Below, one piece after another: positions 1 through 7,111 of a stretch of 11,052 nucleotides of DNA. Source of the DNA: Lachnoclostridium sp. UBA1781 (GTDB lineage Bacteria; Bacillota; Clostridia; Lachnospirales; Lachnospiraceae); the NCBI GenBank assembly GCA_002315495.1, contig DCGJ01000129.1, positions 1 to 11,052 on the forward strand. Reading direction: 5' to 3'. Below the pieces are notes generated by a model. It saw only the letters and a program-made list of their open reading frames with translations, was not told the origin of the DNA and made no database searches. Positions within the stretch are counted from its first letter, which is position 1, and the number at the start of each line of letters is the position of its first letter. A program made the position numbers and the translations under genes.

Positions 1-2
1 TC

Positions 3-440
3 TTCGAGGTATTCGCTGATACCATGATCGTATGTACCATGACCGCACTTGTTGTTCTCACCTCCGGTGCTATTGATTATTCCAACGGTACTACGTTAAA
101 GGGCGTTGATGACCAGGGTGCTACTCTCGTTCAGAACGCATTTGGCGGAGTTTTCGGAAGACCGGGCGAGTGGTTCATCGCCATCGCAGTTCTGCTCTTT
201 GCCTTCACAACCGTACTCGGCTGGTCTCACTACGGCAGCAAATCCGTTGAGTACCTTTGCGGAACCAAGGGTGCTAAGGTTTACAAAGTCATCTTCACTT
301 TGATGATTGTATCCGGTGCACTTCTCAGCTCCTCTCTTGCCTGGGACATCTCCGATACCTTCAACGGTTTCATGATGGTTCCGAACTTGATTGGTGTACT
401 TGCACTGTGTCCACTCGTTTATAAGATCACCAAGAACTAG
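3..440 (+). CDS. Sodium:alanine/amino-acid symporter (AGCS family), C-terminal part, ends at an amber codon
   Basis: The gene enters from the left edge; 145 codons are visible from base 3. AGCS (SSS-like AlsT/DagA) proteins import alanine or glycine together with Na+ across the cytoplasmic membrane. The family block around residues 67-87 of the fragment (FTTVLGWSHYGSKSVEYL) is highly typical, as is the later PNLIGVLAL segment. About four membrane helices can be seen, at roughly residues 5-22, 56-74, 94-112 and 120-141. The frame stops at TAG (438-440) directly after KITKN. The same frame then stays open and coding-like for 33 more codons to TAA at 540-542, so the annotated end is probably premature for the family. 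All helices expected at this end are intact, so a protein ending at 440 might still work. The family call is secure; the exact substrate is not determined. Confidence 0.9.
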   Translation, partial: FEVFADTMIVCTMTALVVLTSGAIDYSNGTTLKGVDDQGATLVQNAFGGVFGRPGEWFIAIAVLLFAFTTVLGWSHYGSKSVEYLCGTKGAKVYKVIFTLMIVSGALLSSSLAWDISDTFNGFMMVPNLIGVLALCPLVYKITKN

Positions 441-542
441 ACCGACCGTAAGCTCCACGGAAAGGACATCGAGCCGATGCTCTCCTACGATCCGGACATT
501 CAGGCAGCTCACGCAGAGGCAGTTCGTAACGGCGAGGAATAA
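441..542 (+). other. Coding-like in-frame extension of the symporter after the amber codon
   Basis: Directly after the TAG at 438-440 the same frame continues for 33 sense codons and then TAA. The translation begins TDRKLHGKDIEPMLSYDPDI and ends RNGEE. It is hydrophilic and charged, as expected of the cytoplasmic tail of a transporter, and its codons mostly end in C or G, as in the upstream part. There is no plausible separate start or ribosome binding site for it. The natural reading is that this is the original C-terminal tail of the symporter, cut off by a recent point change (for example TAY or CAG to TAG), a sequencing error, or a stop that is read through. Confidence 0.7.
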
Positions 543-574
543 ACTTCTATCGCACAAAACATATTGAGTATTAC

Positions 575-608
575 AAAGGGCCAATGGCATAATCGCCATC
601 GGCCCTTT
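575..608 (+). terminator. Rho-independent terminator after the symporter gene
   Basis: A 14-bp stem with one A/C mismatch (AAAGGGCCAATGGC / GCCATCGGCCCTTT) encloses a 6-base loop, and TTTT straddles the end of the right arm. It lies 32 bases after the TAA at 540-542, which supports the symporter message extending past the amber codon. It also lies 26 bases beyond the end of the convergent peptidase gene. It may stop that transcript too, although the T-tract is poorer in that direction. Confidence 0.85.
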
Positions 609-634
609 TCTCTGCTCGTCATCAAAATGCTCAA

Positions 635-2122
635 TTACTTTCCATGCTTTTCCTTAAAATATCGAATAAGTGACGCCGAAGACAATGGTTTTCCCGTCAC
701 CTTCTCAATCACTTCCTTCGGAAGTCTCGTGCTGCCATACTGGTGAATCTTCTCGTTCAGCCAGGCGGTAATCTTCAATATCTCGCCCTTTTCCAAAATC
801 TCATCGACCGAACCAAGTTCCTCCTCCATCTTCTCCAAAAACATGCCATCGTAAATGCTTCCCAAAAGGTACGATGGGAAGTATCCGAAACCACCATCCG
901 ACCAGTGCATATCCTGAAGGATACCCTCGGCATCATTTGCCGGAGTCACGCCTAAGAATTCTTCCATTTTCTGATTCCAAAGCACCGGAAGCTCACTTAC
1001 CGGCACATTATTTCGGAAGATTTCCTTCTCCATCTCATAACGAAGCAAAATGTGGAGGCAATACGTCACCTCATCGGATTCCGTGCGAATCATGGACGCC
1101 CGCACATGGTTGATTTCCTTCACAAAATCATCAATGGAGATATCCGCAAAGGTCGGAAGAATCTTCTGTAACTCCCCATAAATCGGAATCCAGAATGCTT
1201 TTCTTCTTCCAAGAATATTCTCATAAAACCTGGACTGGCTCTCATGAATTCCCATATAGGAGCAGCTGCCTCCTGCAGTTCCGTCCAAGCTCGGCTTAAT
1301 GTTCTGCTCAAAGATGGCGTGACCGCCCTCGTGAATCGCAGAAAACATCGGGTCTATCGGATTTGTCTCCTGAAAATGATTGGTTACTCTCACATCATTA
1401 GCCGACAGTTCCAAAGTAAACGGATGCTCACTTTCACCGGTGCAGCCCTTATTAAAATCAAAGCCGATATAGCGAAGCAGCACCTTTTCCAACTGCTTCT
1501 GTGCGTTCAAATCGGTCGGTCGGAAGAATCGCGCATCCTCCGTCTTAGGACGTGACAAAATGTCCTTTACAAGCGGAATCAGTTCCTTCTTCAGTTCCTC
1601 AAAGATACGGTCAATGGATGCCACATCCATGCCCTCCTCGTACCATCCGATCATAGTATCGTACGGGTCCTTATCCGGCTGCATATAGAGTGCCTTCTGT
1701 CTCTGCTCAGAAATCATTTTCTCCAGATGCGGTGCAAAGATACTGAAATCGGACGCATTTTTCGCCTCTTCCCATGCTACCGAAGACTCCGCCTGTGCCT
1801 GTACCATCTCCGAGAAAAATTCGGCCGGAATCCGTCTCGATTCCTCCATATCCCGCAGCATTCGCTTTACGATAAACTTCCAGTCATCATCCAGACTTTC
1901 ATACTCACAAGGCGCATTTAACTCCTTTACAAGCGCGTAGAGCTCGTCGGACGTCTCTAATTTAAAGCAGTCCGTGGAAAATGCGGTTAGCACCTCCGAG
2001 TGGCGTCCAAAGCCCTCCTTCGGCATAATTGTCTTCATATCCCAATACAGTAACGATGTGATGTGATTCAGATTTTGAATCTTCTTCAGTTCCTCCTGAA
2101 GCTTTGTTAACTTCTCGCTCAT
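635..2122 (-). CDS. Carboxypeptidase Taq family metallopeptidase (M32)
   Basis: This is a zinc-dependent cytoplasmic carboxypeptidase that removes C-terminal residues from peptides. All the hallmark M32 motifs are present in order: HPF at residues 233-235, DVRVT at 243-247, the HEXXH zinc site HEGGH at 264-268, HESQSR at 293-298 (E294 the likely third zinc ligand) and GILQDMHW at 400-407. The length of 495 residues is normal for the family (B. subtilis YpwA and Thermus Taq enzymes are close to 500). The start is well supported: a strong AAAGGAGA ribosome binding site lies at 2128-2135. There is no signal peptide. A perfect hairpin sits about 20 bases upstream, between it and the TM2 gene, so it is probably a separate transcript. 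The physiological role is probably general peptide turnover. Confidence 0.96.
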   Translation of the reverse strand: MSEKLTKLQEELKKIQNLNHITSLLYWDMKTIMPKEGFGRHSEVLTAFSTDCFKLETSDELYALVKELNAPCEYESLDDDWKFIVKRMLRDMEESRRIPAEFFSEMVQAQAESSVAWEEAKNASDFSIFAPHLEKMISEQRQKALYMQPDKDPYDTMIGWYEEGMDVASIDRIFEELKKELIPLVKDILSRPKTEDARFFRPTDLNAQKQLEKVLLRYIGFDFNKGCTGESEHPFTLELSANDVRVTNHFQETNPIDPMFSAIHEGGHAIFEQNIKPSLDGTAGGSCSYMGIHESQSRFYENILGRRKAFWIPIYGELQKILPTFADISIDDFVKEINHVRASMIRTESDEVTYCLHILLRYEMEKEIFRNNVPVSELPVLWNQKMEEFLGVTPANDAEGILQDMHWSDGGFGYFPSYLLGSIYDGMFLEKMEEELGSVDEILEKGEILKITAWLNEKIHQYGSTRLPKEVIEKVTGKPLSSASLIRYFKEKHGK

Positions 2123-2143
2123 ACCAATCTCCTTTCCTGTTAA

Positions 2144-2170
2144 GAAACCCGGAGGCAGTCTCCGGGTTTC
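2144..2170 (-). terminator. Hairpin terminator after the cotH-TM2 gene pair
   Basis: A perfect 11-bp inverted repeat (GAAACCCGGAG / CTCCGGGTTTC) has a 5-base loop. Read on the minus strand it starts 3 bases after the TM2 gene stop and ends in TTTC. It lies only 21 bases upstream of the M32 peptidase start, so it separates the two transcription units or acts as a partial barrier between them. Confidence 0.75.
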
Positions 2171-2172
2171 AA

Positions 2173-2178
2173 ATTATA
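2173..2178 (-). promoter_or_regulatory. Possible -10 element for the M32 peptidase gene
   Basis: A perfect TATAAT on the minus strand overlaps the stop codon of the TM2 gene and is preceded by ATG. No good -35 hexamer stands at 16-18 bases; the nearest is TTAACC at 19. If used, transcription would begin inside the 2144-2170 hairpin, so the peptidase mRNA would carry only part of that stem. The base match is seen; use as a promoter is inference. Confidence 0.3.
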
Positions 2179-2749
2179 CATAATAGATTTCCGGTCTGGT
2201 TAAGATCACGATCAGGTCAATCAGCCAGCCAATGCCCAAAAAGCCAAGTGTGAATATATAAAACAAACCAAGAGCGATTTTCCCCTCATAAAATTTGTGT
2301 GCACCCCAAAATCCGAAGAAGAAGCACAATAGAAATGCAGTCCATTTGTTACACCCCTTTGCTCCCGCAGGCGCAAACGTCGTTGTTGTGGTGGTCGTCG
2401 TTGTAATCACCTGTCCATACGGTTGCTGCATGGTTGGTATCGGCTGCGGATTAACATTCACCTCACGACCATATTCATCATACCAAACGCCGTTGATACA
2501 CTCATATCCGGTTTGCTGCTGTGCCGCCATCTGACCTGCTGTCTCCGGCGACCCATAGTTCCATGCCGGCTGCTGTGCATAACCATATGGCTGTTCGTAA
2601 TTTGGCGTCTGTTGTGTCATGGTCGCCCCGTATCCGTTCGGAACATTTCCGGGCTGCTGGTTAAAAATCTCCGGCGTCTGGGATGCCCCACATCCGGTGC
2701 AAAAACGCACACTCGGCTCCAATACTTTACCGCATCGTTTGCAATTCAT
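2174..2749 (-). CDS. Zinc-ribbon, Gln/Pro/Tyr-rich linker, TM2-domain membrane protein
   Basis: The 191-residue protein has three parts. Residues 1-24 form a zinc ribbon with two CxxC knuckles (C3/C6 and C17/C20). Residues 25-130 are a low-complexity linker rich in Gln, Pro, Tyr and Asn with nine consecutive Thr at 116-124. Residues 131-185 are a TM2 domain: two hydrophobic helices around the conserved GFWGAHKFYEG turn, ending IGWLIDLIVI. TM2 proteins of this layout are common in Firmicutes, but their molecular role is not established. The ATG has a good ribosome site (AGGGGG, 5-base spacer) that overlaps the TAG stop of the upstream cotH gene, only 9 bases apart and in the same frame. The two genes are therefore one operon and probably translationally coupled. 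The ribbon is expected to face the cytoplasm. Confidence 0.88.
   Translation of the reverse strand: MNCKRCGKVLEPSVRFCTGCGASQTPEIFNQQPGNVPNGYGATMTQQTPNYEQPYGYAQQPAWNYGSPETAGQMAAQQQTGYECINGVWYDEYGREVNVNPQPIPTMQQPYGQVITTTTTTTTTFAPAGAKGCNKWTAFLLCFFFGFWGAHKFYEGKIALGLFYIFTLGFLGIGWLIDLIVILTRPEIYYV
2378..2404 (-). repeat. Polythreonine ACN codon run in the TM2 protein
   Basis: Nine successive ACN codons (ACA, ACG, ACC mixed) encode Thr 116-124, between the Gln/Pro-rich linker and the TM2 domain. Because the codons differ, this is a constrained protein stretch rather than a pure DNA triplet repeat, and slippage is less likely. Confidence 0.8.
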
Positions 2750-2758
2750 AATTGCCCC

Positions 2759-4381
2759 CTATTTCCACTTCTTATCCAGCCACTCAATACGTCCCTTAAC
2801 GAAATTACAGATGGCACGACCGCTTCCAACACTCGGCTTCGAACCTGAAGGAAGGTCCTCATTTACCCCGGTAATATAGGTCTTGACATCCTCGCACACT
2901 TGCGTCAGAACACCGCTGTCACTGAGTGTCTTCCATTTTGCTTTCACGATATCCTGGAACCACCCTGCCTTCATGGCAACGATAAACCATGCGTTGGAAT
3001 GATCTCCCTTAAGCGGGTTGTCCTGATGGGTACAAGCATAATATCCACCATCGGACTCTCCGTAAAATGCCCAGTCGAAATCCCAAGGAGCCATAAAGGT
3101 CAGCTTCTTGTACTTCGCATCGTCCGAGAAATCCACACACATATAGAAGCTTCCCTCGCCGACATCATAGTCGTGGCAGAGTTCTTCCAAAATCAGCATA
3201 CCGGCAAGCGATTCCAGGTCAAACACGGCCTCCACTGCCTGCTGTGGTGTATACACCCCGGAAGCATCCACAAGGTCGTAGTTTTCATCAAACATCATCG
3301 CCGTGTTCTTCTCACAGGCCTGATATAAAATCTCGAACGCATTTTTCGTATACTTTTCAATAAAGTCTGTCTGCGCGGTACTGTAGGTATCACTGTCGAT
3401 GGAAATGTGCGCGGAGTGCAGCACACGGCTGGTTCCCACGATGTCCTTCACCGTGTAGCCGCCATACTTCATGCTAAAATACGGATTGTTCTCACGGGCC
3501 GCGTAGTTATTCACTTCAAGCATATAACCGACACGAACACTGGTATTGCCTTCCTTCGGCTCGTTCACCTCGATACGTCCCTTATTTACCTGTGTCTGCT
3601 CGCAAAGTAGATACAGACCGGCGTACTTTCCGTCCACGTACACATTGACATAAGTTGCATCGGACACATAATAATTGTCTCCTAAAATTACTGAACCCAA
3701 GCGAAATGCGAGATAGTCCGGGCAGAAATTCCAATACGTTCTAAGCAGTACCCAACTGCGATACTTCTTTCCATCGTGAAGTCCGAGCATACTCTGCTTC
3801 TTCTCAAACTTGATTCGATAAGGCTTGATGTCCGATTCACTTGCCGTCGAGTTACCACGAATCTTCACCTGCGCTGCGGCGCTTACCTGCTGATCGGTAT
3901 CGCAGTTAAATACATCCACCCACGCATTGATATATTCCTTCGAGGTAATGCCGGTGTTGTTCAGCGTCACAATGTTAATGCAGGCATATTTCTTCTCGGA
4001 AGCAATCGTTGCCTCTTTATCTCGAATACTGCTCTTATTGTTGTTATACTGCGTCGTAATATCAGTGTAACTCACCACCTCCGTCGGTACCGGTGTGAAG
4101 GTCACTCCCGGCGGCTCCGTCAATGTCGGTGTCGGGGTGTATTCCGGTGTCGGAGAAAGGGTTGGCGTCGGAGTCTCTTCCGGCGTCGGTGTTGTTCCCT
4201 CTTCTACCTTCGGAGTCGGCGTCGGCGTAAACGTTACAAAATACCCCTGCTGCGCTCCCTGCGTTAAAACCGCTGACGGAACACTATGCTCCGATTCGGG
4301 ATAAACCAATTTATTACCACAAGCCGTTGCGAGCAGCAAAATGCCCACGAACAGACCAAACATCAATCCAGTTTTTTTCAT
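2759..4381 (-). CDS. CotH-family kinase-like surface lipoprotein
   Basis: The 540-residue protein begins with a lipoprotein signal: KK at 2-3, a hydrophobic core and the lipobox ATAC with C21 as lipidation site. A Thr-Pro-rich linker (about 52-99) should span the cell-wall layer. The CotH domain follows at about 130-500, with KIRGNST at 173-179, the strand motif VNVYVDGKYAGLYLL at 245-259 and PWDFDWAF at 432-439. The WDFD aspartates correspond to the metal/ATP region of CotH kinases. B. subtilis CotH is an atypical kinase that phosphorylates spore-coat proteins; many anaerobes carry extracellular relatives of unknown substrate. The start has a GAGGGG ribosome site. The gene is transcribed first, followed immediately by the TM2 protein gene. 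It ends in TAG, 9 bases before the next ATG. Whether this copy is catalytically active cannot be told from sequence alone. Confidence 0.92.
   Translation of the reverse strand: MKKTGLMFGLFVGILLLATACGNKLVYPESEHSVPSAVLTQGAQQGYFVTFTPTPTPKVEEGTTPTPEETPTPTLSPTPEYTPTPTLTEPPGVTFTPVPTEVVSYTDITTQYNNNKSSIRDKEATIASEKKYACINIVTLNNTGITSKEYINAWVDVFNCDTDQQVSAAAQVKIRGNSTASESDIKPYRIKFEKKQSMLGLHDGKKYRSWVLLRTYWNFCPDYLAFRLGSVILGDNYYVSDATYVNVYVDGKYAGLYLLCEQTQVNKGRIEVNEPKEGNTSVRVGYMLEVNNYAARENNPYFSMKYGGYTVKDIVGTSRVLHSAHISIDSDTYSTAQTDFIEKYTKNAFEILYQACEKNTAMMFDENYDLVDASGVYTPQQAVEAVFDLESLAGMLILEELCHDYDVGEGSFYMCVDFSDDAKYKKLTFMAPWDFDWAFYGESDGGYYACTHQDNPLKGDHSNAWFIVAMKAGWFQDIVKAKWKTLSDSGVLTQVCEDVKTYITGVNEDLPSGSKPSVGSGRAICNFVKGRIEWLDKKWK
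4085..4228 (-). repeat. Thr-Pro linker repeat in the CotH gene
   Basis: The coding strand has a degenerate 6-base periodicity encoding TPTPTP-type repeats interrupted by acidic residues (residues 52-99). It is seen on the + strand as repeated GGTGTCGG-like units. Such tracts are typical wall-spanning linkers of surface lipoproteins and can vary in length between strains. Confidence 0.75.
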
Positions 4382-4408
4382 TCATTTCCCCTCTGATTCA
4401 GGATTCCT

Positions 4409-4423
4409 TAGGCGATGCGCCTA
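4409..4423. promoter_or_regulatory. Inverted repeat at the predicted cotH transcription start
   Basis: TAGGCG-ATG-CGCCTA is a perfect 6-bp inverted repeat with a 3-base centre. It lies just downstream of the predicted cotH -10 at 4433-4438, so it overlaps the expected first transcribed bases. It could be an operator or a small 5' mRNA hairpin. The repeat is seen; the role is inference. Confidence 0.35.
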
Positions 4424-4432
4424 CACCTAGTC

Positions 4433-4461
4433 ACTTTACCATAATTCCGCTTATAAAACAA
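4433..4461 (-). promoter_or_regulatory. Predicted sigma-A promoter for cotH-TM2
   Basis: On the minus strand TTGTTT (4456-4461) and TAAAGT (4433-4438) are separated by exactly 17 bases, with a TGG extension just before the -10. It lies about 50 bases upstream of the cotH start. The divergent mnmA promoter begins only 13 bases away, so the two may compete or share control. Confidence 0.5.
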
Positions 4462-4473
4462 GGCTGTATTCCC

Positions 4474-4502
4474 TTGAGAAGTGAGCTCGTCTGTGCTATA
4501 CT
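4474..4502 (+). promoter_or_regulatory. Predicted sigma-A promoter for mnmA
   Basis: TTGAGA (4474-4479), a 17-base spacer and TATACT (4497-4502) preceded by TGC give an extended -10 promoter. The expected start is about 20-25 bases before the mnmA ATG, leaving a very short leader that contains the ribosome site AAAGGAG at 4520-4526. Confidence 0.72.
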
Positions 4503-4532
4503 CGTCGCGAATGATAACAAAAGGAGTTTTCC

Positions 4533-5603
4533 ATGAAGAAAGCCTTAATTGCCATGAGCGGCGGTGTGGATTCCAGTGTTGCAGCGTATTTAACGCAGAA
4601 GCTGGGGTACGATTGCATCGGCTGTACCATGAAGCTTTACAATAACGAAGATGCCGGGATTCCAAAGGAGCACACCTGCTGTTCTCTCGATGATGTAGAG
4701 GATGCCAGAAATGTGGCCCTTCGCCTTGGTATGCCTTATTATGTATTTAATTTCTCGGACGACTTTAACGAAAAAGTTATTCAGAAATTCATCTGCTACT
4801 ATCGTCAGGCGATGACACCGAATCCTTGCATCGACTGCAACAAATATATGAAATTCGACAAGCTGTTCGACCGTGCCAAGATTATGGGCTGTGACAAGGT
4901 GGTTACCGGTCACTACGCCCGTATCGAAGAAACTCCGGAAGGCTTCGTGCTAAAAAAAGCCCTGGACCTTACGAAGGACCAGAGCTATGTATTGTATCAG
5001 ATGAATCAGGAGCAGTTGGCCCACACGCTCTTCCCGCTCGGCTCCATGGCTAAAACCGAAACCCGCGCCGTTGCGGATGAAATGGGCTTTCTAAATGCCG
5101 ACAAACCGGACAGCCAGGACATCTGCTTTGTTCCTGACGGAGACTATGCCAAGGTCATCGAACAGATTACCGGTGAAACTTCAGAGCCGGGAGATTTTGT
5201 TCTCACCGACGGAACCGTAGTCGGACGTCACAAGGGCATCATCCACTACACCATCGGTCAGAGAAAAGGTCTCGGTATCGCCTGGACTTCCCCGCTTTAC
5301 GTGTTAAAGCTGGATACCGAAAAGAATCAGGTTGTTCTCGGCTCCAATGAGGATCTGTTCGGAACCGAAGTGGACGTAAAAGAAATGCACTGGATCAGTG
5401 GCCAGGTACCGACCGGTCCGTTCACCTGCAAGGCCAAGCTCCGTTATCGTCACACCGAGCAGCCTGCTACCGTTACAATCGAATCCGACGAAACCATTCA
5501 TCTTTCGTTCGAGGAGCCACAGCGCGCCATTACACCGGGGCAGTCCGCAGTATTGTATGACGGCGATGTGGTTCTTGGCGGTGGAATCATTTACTTTAAA
5601 TAA
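4533..5603 (+). CDS. mnmA: tRNA-specific 2-thiouridylase MnmA
   Basis: MnmA puts sulfur on C2 of the wobble uridine (U34) of tRNA-Lys, -Glu and -Gln, using ATP to adenylate the base and a persulfide sulfur donor. The 356-residue length is normal. Visible elements are the PP-loop ATPase motif SGGVDSS at residues 9-15, the first catalytic cysteine C102 in NPCIDCN, GHYARI at 126-131, and the second catalytic cysteine C198 in DSQDICFVPDGDY. The IHYTIGQRKGLGI block at 237-249 precedes the C-terminal beta-barrel ending VVLGGGIIYF. The extra cysteine block TCCSLDDVEDAR is the usual clostridial form. A ribosome site AAAGGAG lies 6 bases before the ATG. The gene has its own promoter and converges on the next gene with only 10 bases between stops. 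Confidence 0.98.
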   Translation: MKKALIAMSGGVDSSVAAYLTQKLGYDCIGCTMKLYNNEDAGIPKEHTCCSLDDVEDARNVALRLGMPYYVFNFSDDFNEKVIQKFICYYRQAMTPNPCIDCNKYMKFDKLFDRAKIMGCDKVVTGHYARIEETPEGFVLKKALDLTKDQSYVLYQMNQEQLAHTLFPLGSMAKTETRAVADEMGFLNADKPDSQDICFVPDGDYAKVIEQITGETSEPGDFVLTDGTVVGRHKGIIHYTIGQRKGLGIAWTSPLYVLKLDTEKNQVVLGSNEDLFGTEVDVKEMHWISGQVPTGPFTCKAKLRYRHTEQPATVTIESDETIHLSFEEPQRAITPGQSAVLYDGDVVLGGGIIYFK

Positions 5604-5613
5604 GACAGAAAAA

Positions 5614-6168
5614 CTATAGGTCCAGTTCCAAGGTAATTCCGGACTCGAAAGCCAAACGTTGTGCGGCTTCCATCGCCGTCTGAACATCCATTCCGATGAC
5701 GGAAGCAATTACCTCACCCTTTCCGAAATCAGACACAAATTTCAACCGGTAATTCGTCCCGATTCCTCTGGAATATCGTTTTATAAGCTGCAGCCTCGTC
5801 AGACTTCCTCTTGGAACGACCTTAATGTGTGCCCTTCCCACAAAGAAGGTAAATGCTTCCCCCTGCCACACATTTTTGCAAACCTCCGTGGTCTTCTCCA
5901 TATCCGAAACCACATTTCGGTACATCGCCGGTTTTGTCTTTTCCAGTTTCAGGATCTCAGAAAACGGATTATGAAAGAACAAATAAAGAAACAGGCATAA
6001 GGCTGCAAGGTCAATTCCTATGGCAAGGAATCCGCATACCGCCGTGGTGTTAAAGCCCTGTTCGGTATAGCCCTTCCACCAGGCATAGAAAAGAAACGGA
6101 AGTGCCCCTCCAAACAGGATCATCGGAATCACATATGTATAATTTCGGGTTCGATAGATTTCTCCCAT
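5614..6168 (-). CDS. Two-helix membrane protein of unknown function
   Basis: I do not recognise a family. The 184-residue protein has two strong hydrophobic segments at about 12-31 and 43-65, then a soluble C-terminal part of about 115 residues on one side of the membrane. That part has alternating beta-like stretches (TFFVGRAHIKVVPR, RLKFVSDFGKGEVIASVIG) and a final helix (AMEAAQRLAFESG). The shape resembles small membrane-anchored beta-rich domains, but no catalytic motif is apparent. The ATG has a GAGGAG ribosome site 5 bases away. It starts 17 bases after the aldose epimerase stop, so it is the last gene of the ylmH-epimerase run. No terminator is visible before it meets the convergent mnmA gene. 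Confidence 0.85.
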   Translation of the reverse strand: MGEIYRTRNYTYVIPMILFGGALPFLFYAWWKGYTEQGFNTTAVCGFLAIGIDLAALCLFLYLFFHNPFSEILKLEKTKPAMYRNVVSDMEKTTEVCKNVWQGEAFTFFVGRAHIKVVPRGSLTRLQLIKRYSRGIGTNYRLKFVSDFGKGEVIASVIGMDVQTAMEAAQRLAFESGITLELDL

Positions 6169-6185
6169 AATTACTCCTCTATCAC

Positions 6186-7076
6186 TTACAAGAACGAGAT
6201 CTCATAGCCACCCTCAAAGGTCTCTCCGCCTTCCAGCTTCTCAATATATTCACGTTCCGAGAAATCCCCTTCGTAATCCTCCGCATCACAGCGTCCGTAC
6301 CACGGCTCAATACAGATGAGCGGAGCCTTCTTTCCCTCCGGCGACCATACAGCAAAGAGTGGAACACGATCCGTGGAAACACGAACCAGCTCCTTTCCGT
6401 CCACATCAAGCAGCGACACAAAATCGGCCTGTTTATTTTCGAACATCAGTGCCGAACGATCAAAGAAGCCATCGGTAACCGGAACGTAACCAACCTTGGT
6501 CGGAAGGACAATGTCCTCATGCAGCGCATTTCCCGCCTTATTCAAACCGCGATAGTGAAGCTCGAAATCTTCGGTATTCCGCTTGCGTCCAAAGACAAGC
6601 GTGGTTCCAACCGGGCCGTTCTCACGGCTGCCACATGCAAATGCCGGATGCGCACCGATGGAAAAGAACATGTTCTCATCGGCCGGATTATTGACGATCC
6701 ACATAATGCCAAGCGTATTGCCATCGAGGGTATAACGAATGCGAAGCTCGAAATCAAACGGATAGCTTTCTTTTGTTTTCTCATCACTTTTTAACAGATA
6801 CATGATTTCATCCACGGACGCCTTTTCCACAACAAAATCCAGATCTCGTGCCAGGCCGTGCTGTCCCATGTTGTAGGTTTTGCCCTGATACGTGTACTTC
6901 TTATCCCGAACACCGCCTACAATCGGAAACAGAACCGGGGATACTCGTCCCCAATAGGCACTGTCACCGCACCACATGTACTCCTTTCCGGTGAGTTTAC
7001 TCACGACGGAACGCACCTCGGCCCCATGGTCATCGATTGTCACAACCAGTTTTTCATTTTCAATTACGTTACGCAT
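6186..7076 (-). CDS. Aldose 1-epimerase family protein (galactose mutarotase-like)
   Basis: This enzyme family interconverts alpha and beta anomers of aldoses in the cytoplasm. With 296 residues it matches the LacX/YeaD-like subgroup. Recognisable elements are GAEVRSV at 18-24, PVLFPIVGG at 47-55, MGQHGLARD at 70-78 (H73), FSIGAHPAF at 138-146 (H143, likely general acid) and CIEPWYG at 255-261 (E257, likely general base). The start is the ATG at 7076, because AGGAGG at 7084-7089 sits 7 bases before it. An in-frame TTG at 7107-7109 would add 11 residues but has no such site. It lies 35 bases after the ylmH stop and 17 bases before the next gene, so it is the middle gene of the run. The sugar is unknown; no sugar catabolic genes are adjacent. 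Confidence 0.93.
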   Translation of the reverse strand: MRNVIENEKLVVTIDDHGAEVRSVVSKLTGKEYMWCGDSAYWGRVSPVLFPIVGGVRDKKYTYQGKTYNMGQHGLARDLDFVVEKASVDEIMYLLKSDEKTKESYPFDFELRIRYTLDGNTLGIMWIVNNPADENMFFSIGAHPAFACGSRENGPVGTTLVFGRKRNTEDFELHYRGLNKAGNALHEDIVLPTKVGYVPVTDGFFDRSALMFENKQADFVSLLDVDGKELVRVSTDRVPLFAVWSPEGKKAPLICIEPWYGRCDAEDYEGDFSEREYIEKLEGGETFEGGYEISFL

Positions 7077-7111
7077 AAACTTTCCTCCTACAATATTTCT
7101 ATAAATCAACT

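Noticed and set aside
438..440. Genome-wide recoding of TAG as an amino acid
   Set aside because: Four other genes in the window end naturally at TAG, so TAG works as an ordinary stop here.
96..599. 167-codon open frame on the minus strand opposite the symporter
   Set aside because: It is antisense to a clear AGCS coding frame, runs through the terminator hairpin and resembles no protein family.
2759..2761. CotH and TM2 as one protein by readthrough of TAG
   Set aside because: The frames are joined, but the TM2 gene has its own strong ribosome site and ATG, and a lipoprotein exported at its N-terminus would place the zinc ribbon outside the cell; separate coupled genes are simpler.
3776..4267. 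Arg-rich open frame on the + strand opposite cotH
   Set aside because: It is the antisense shadow of the CotH gene and its Thr-Pro repeat; there is no ribosome site and the composition is an artefact of the repeat.
4095..4304. Gly-Val repeat open frame on the + strand
   Set aside because: It arises from reading the Thr-Pro linker codons of cotH in reverse complement.
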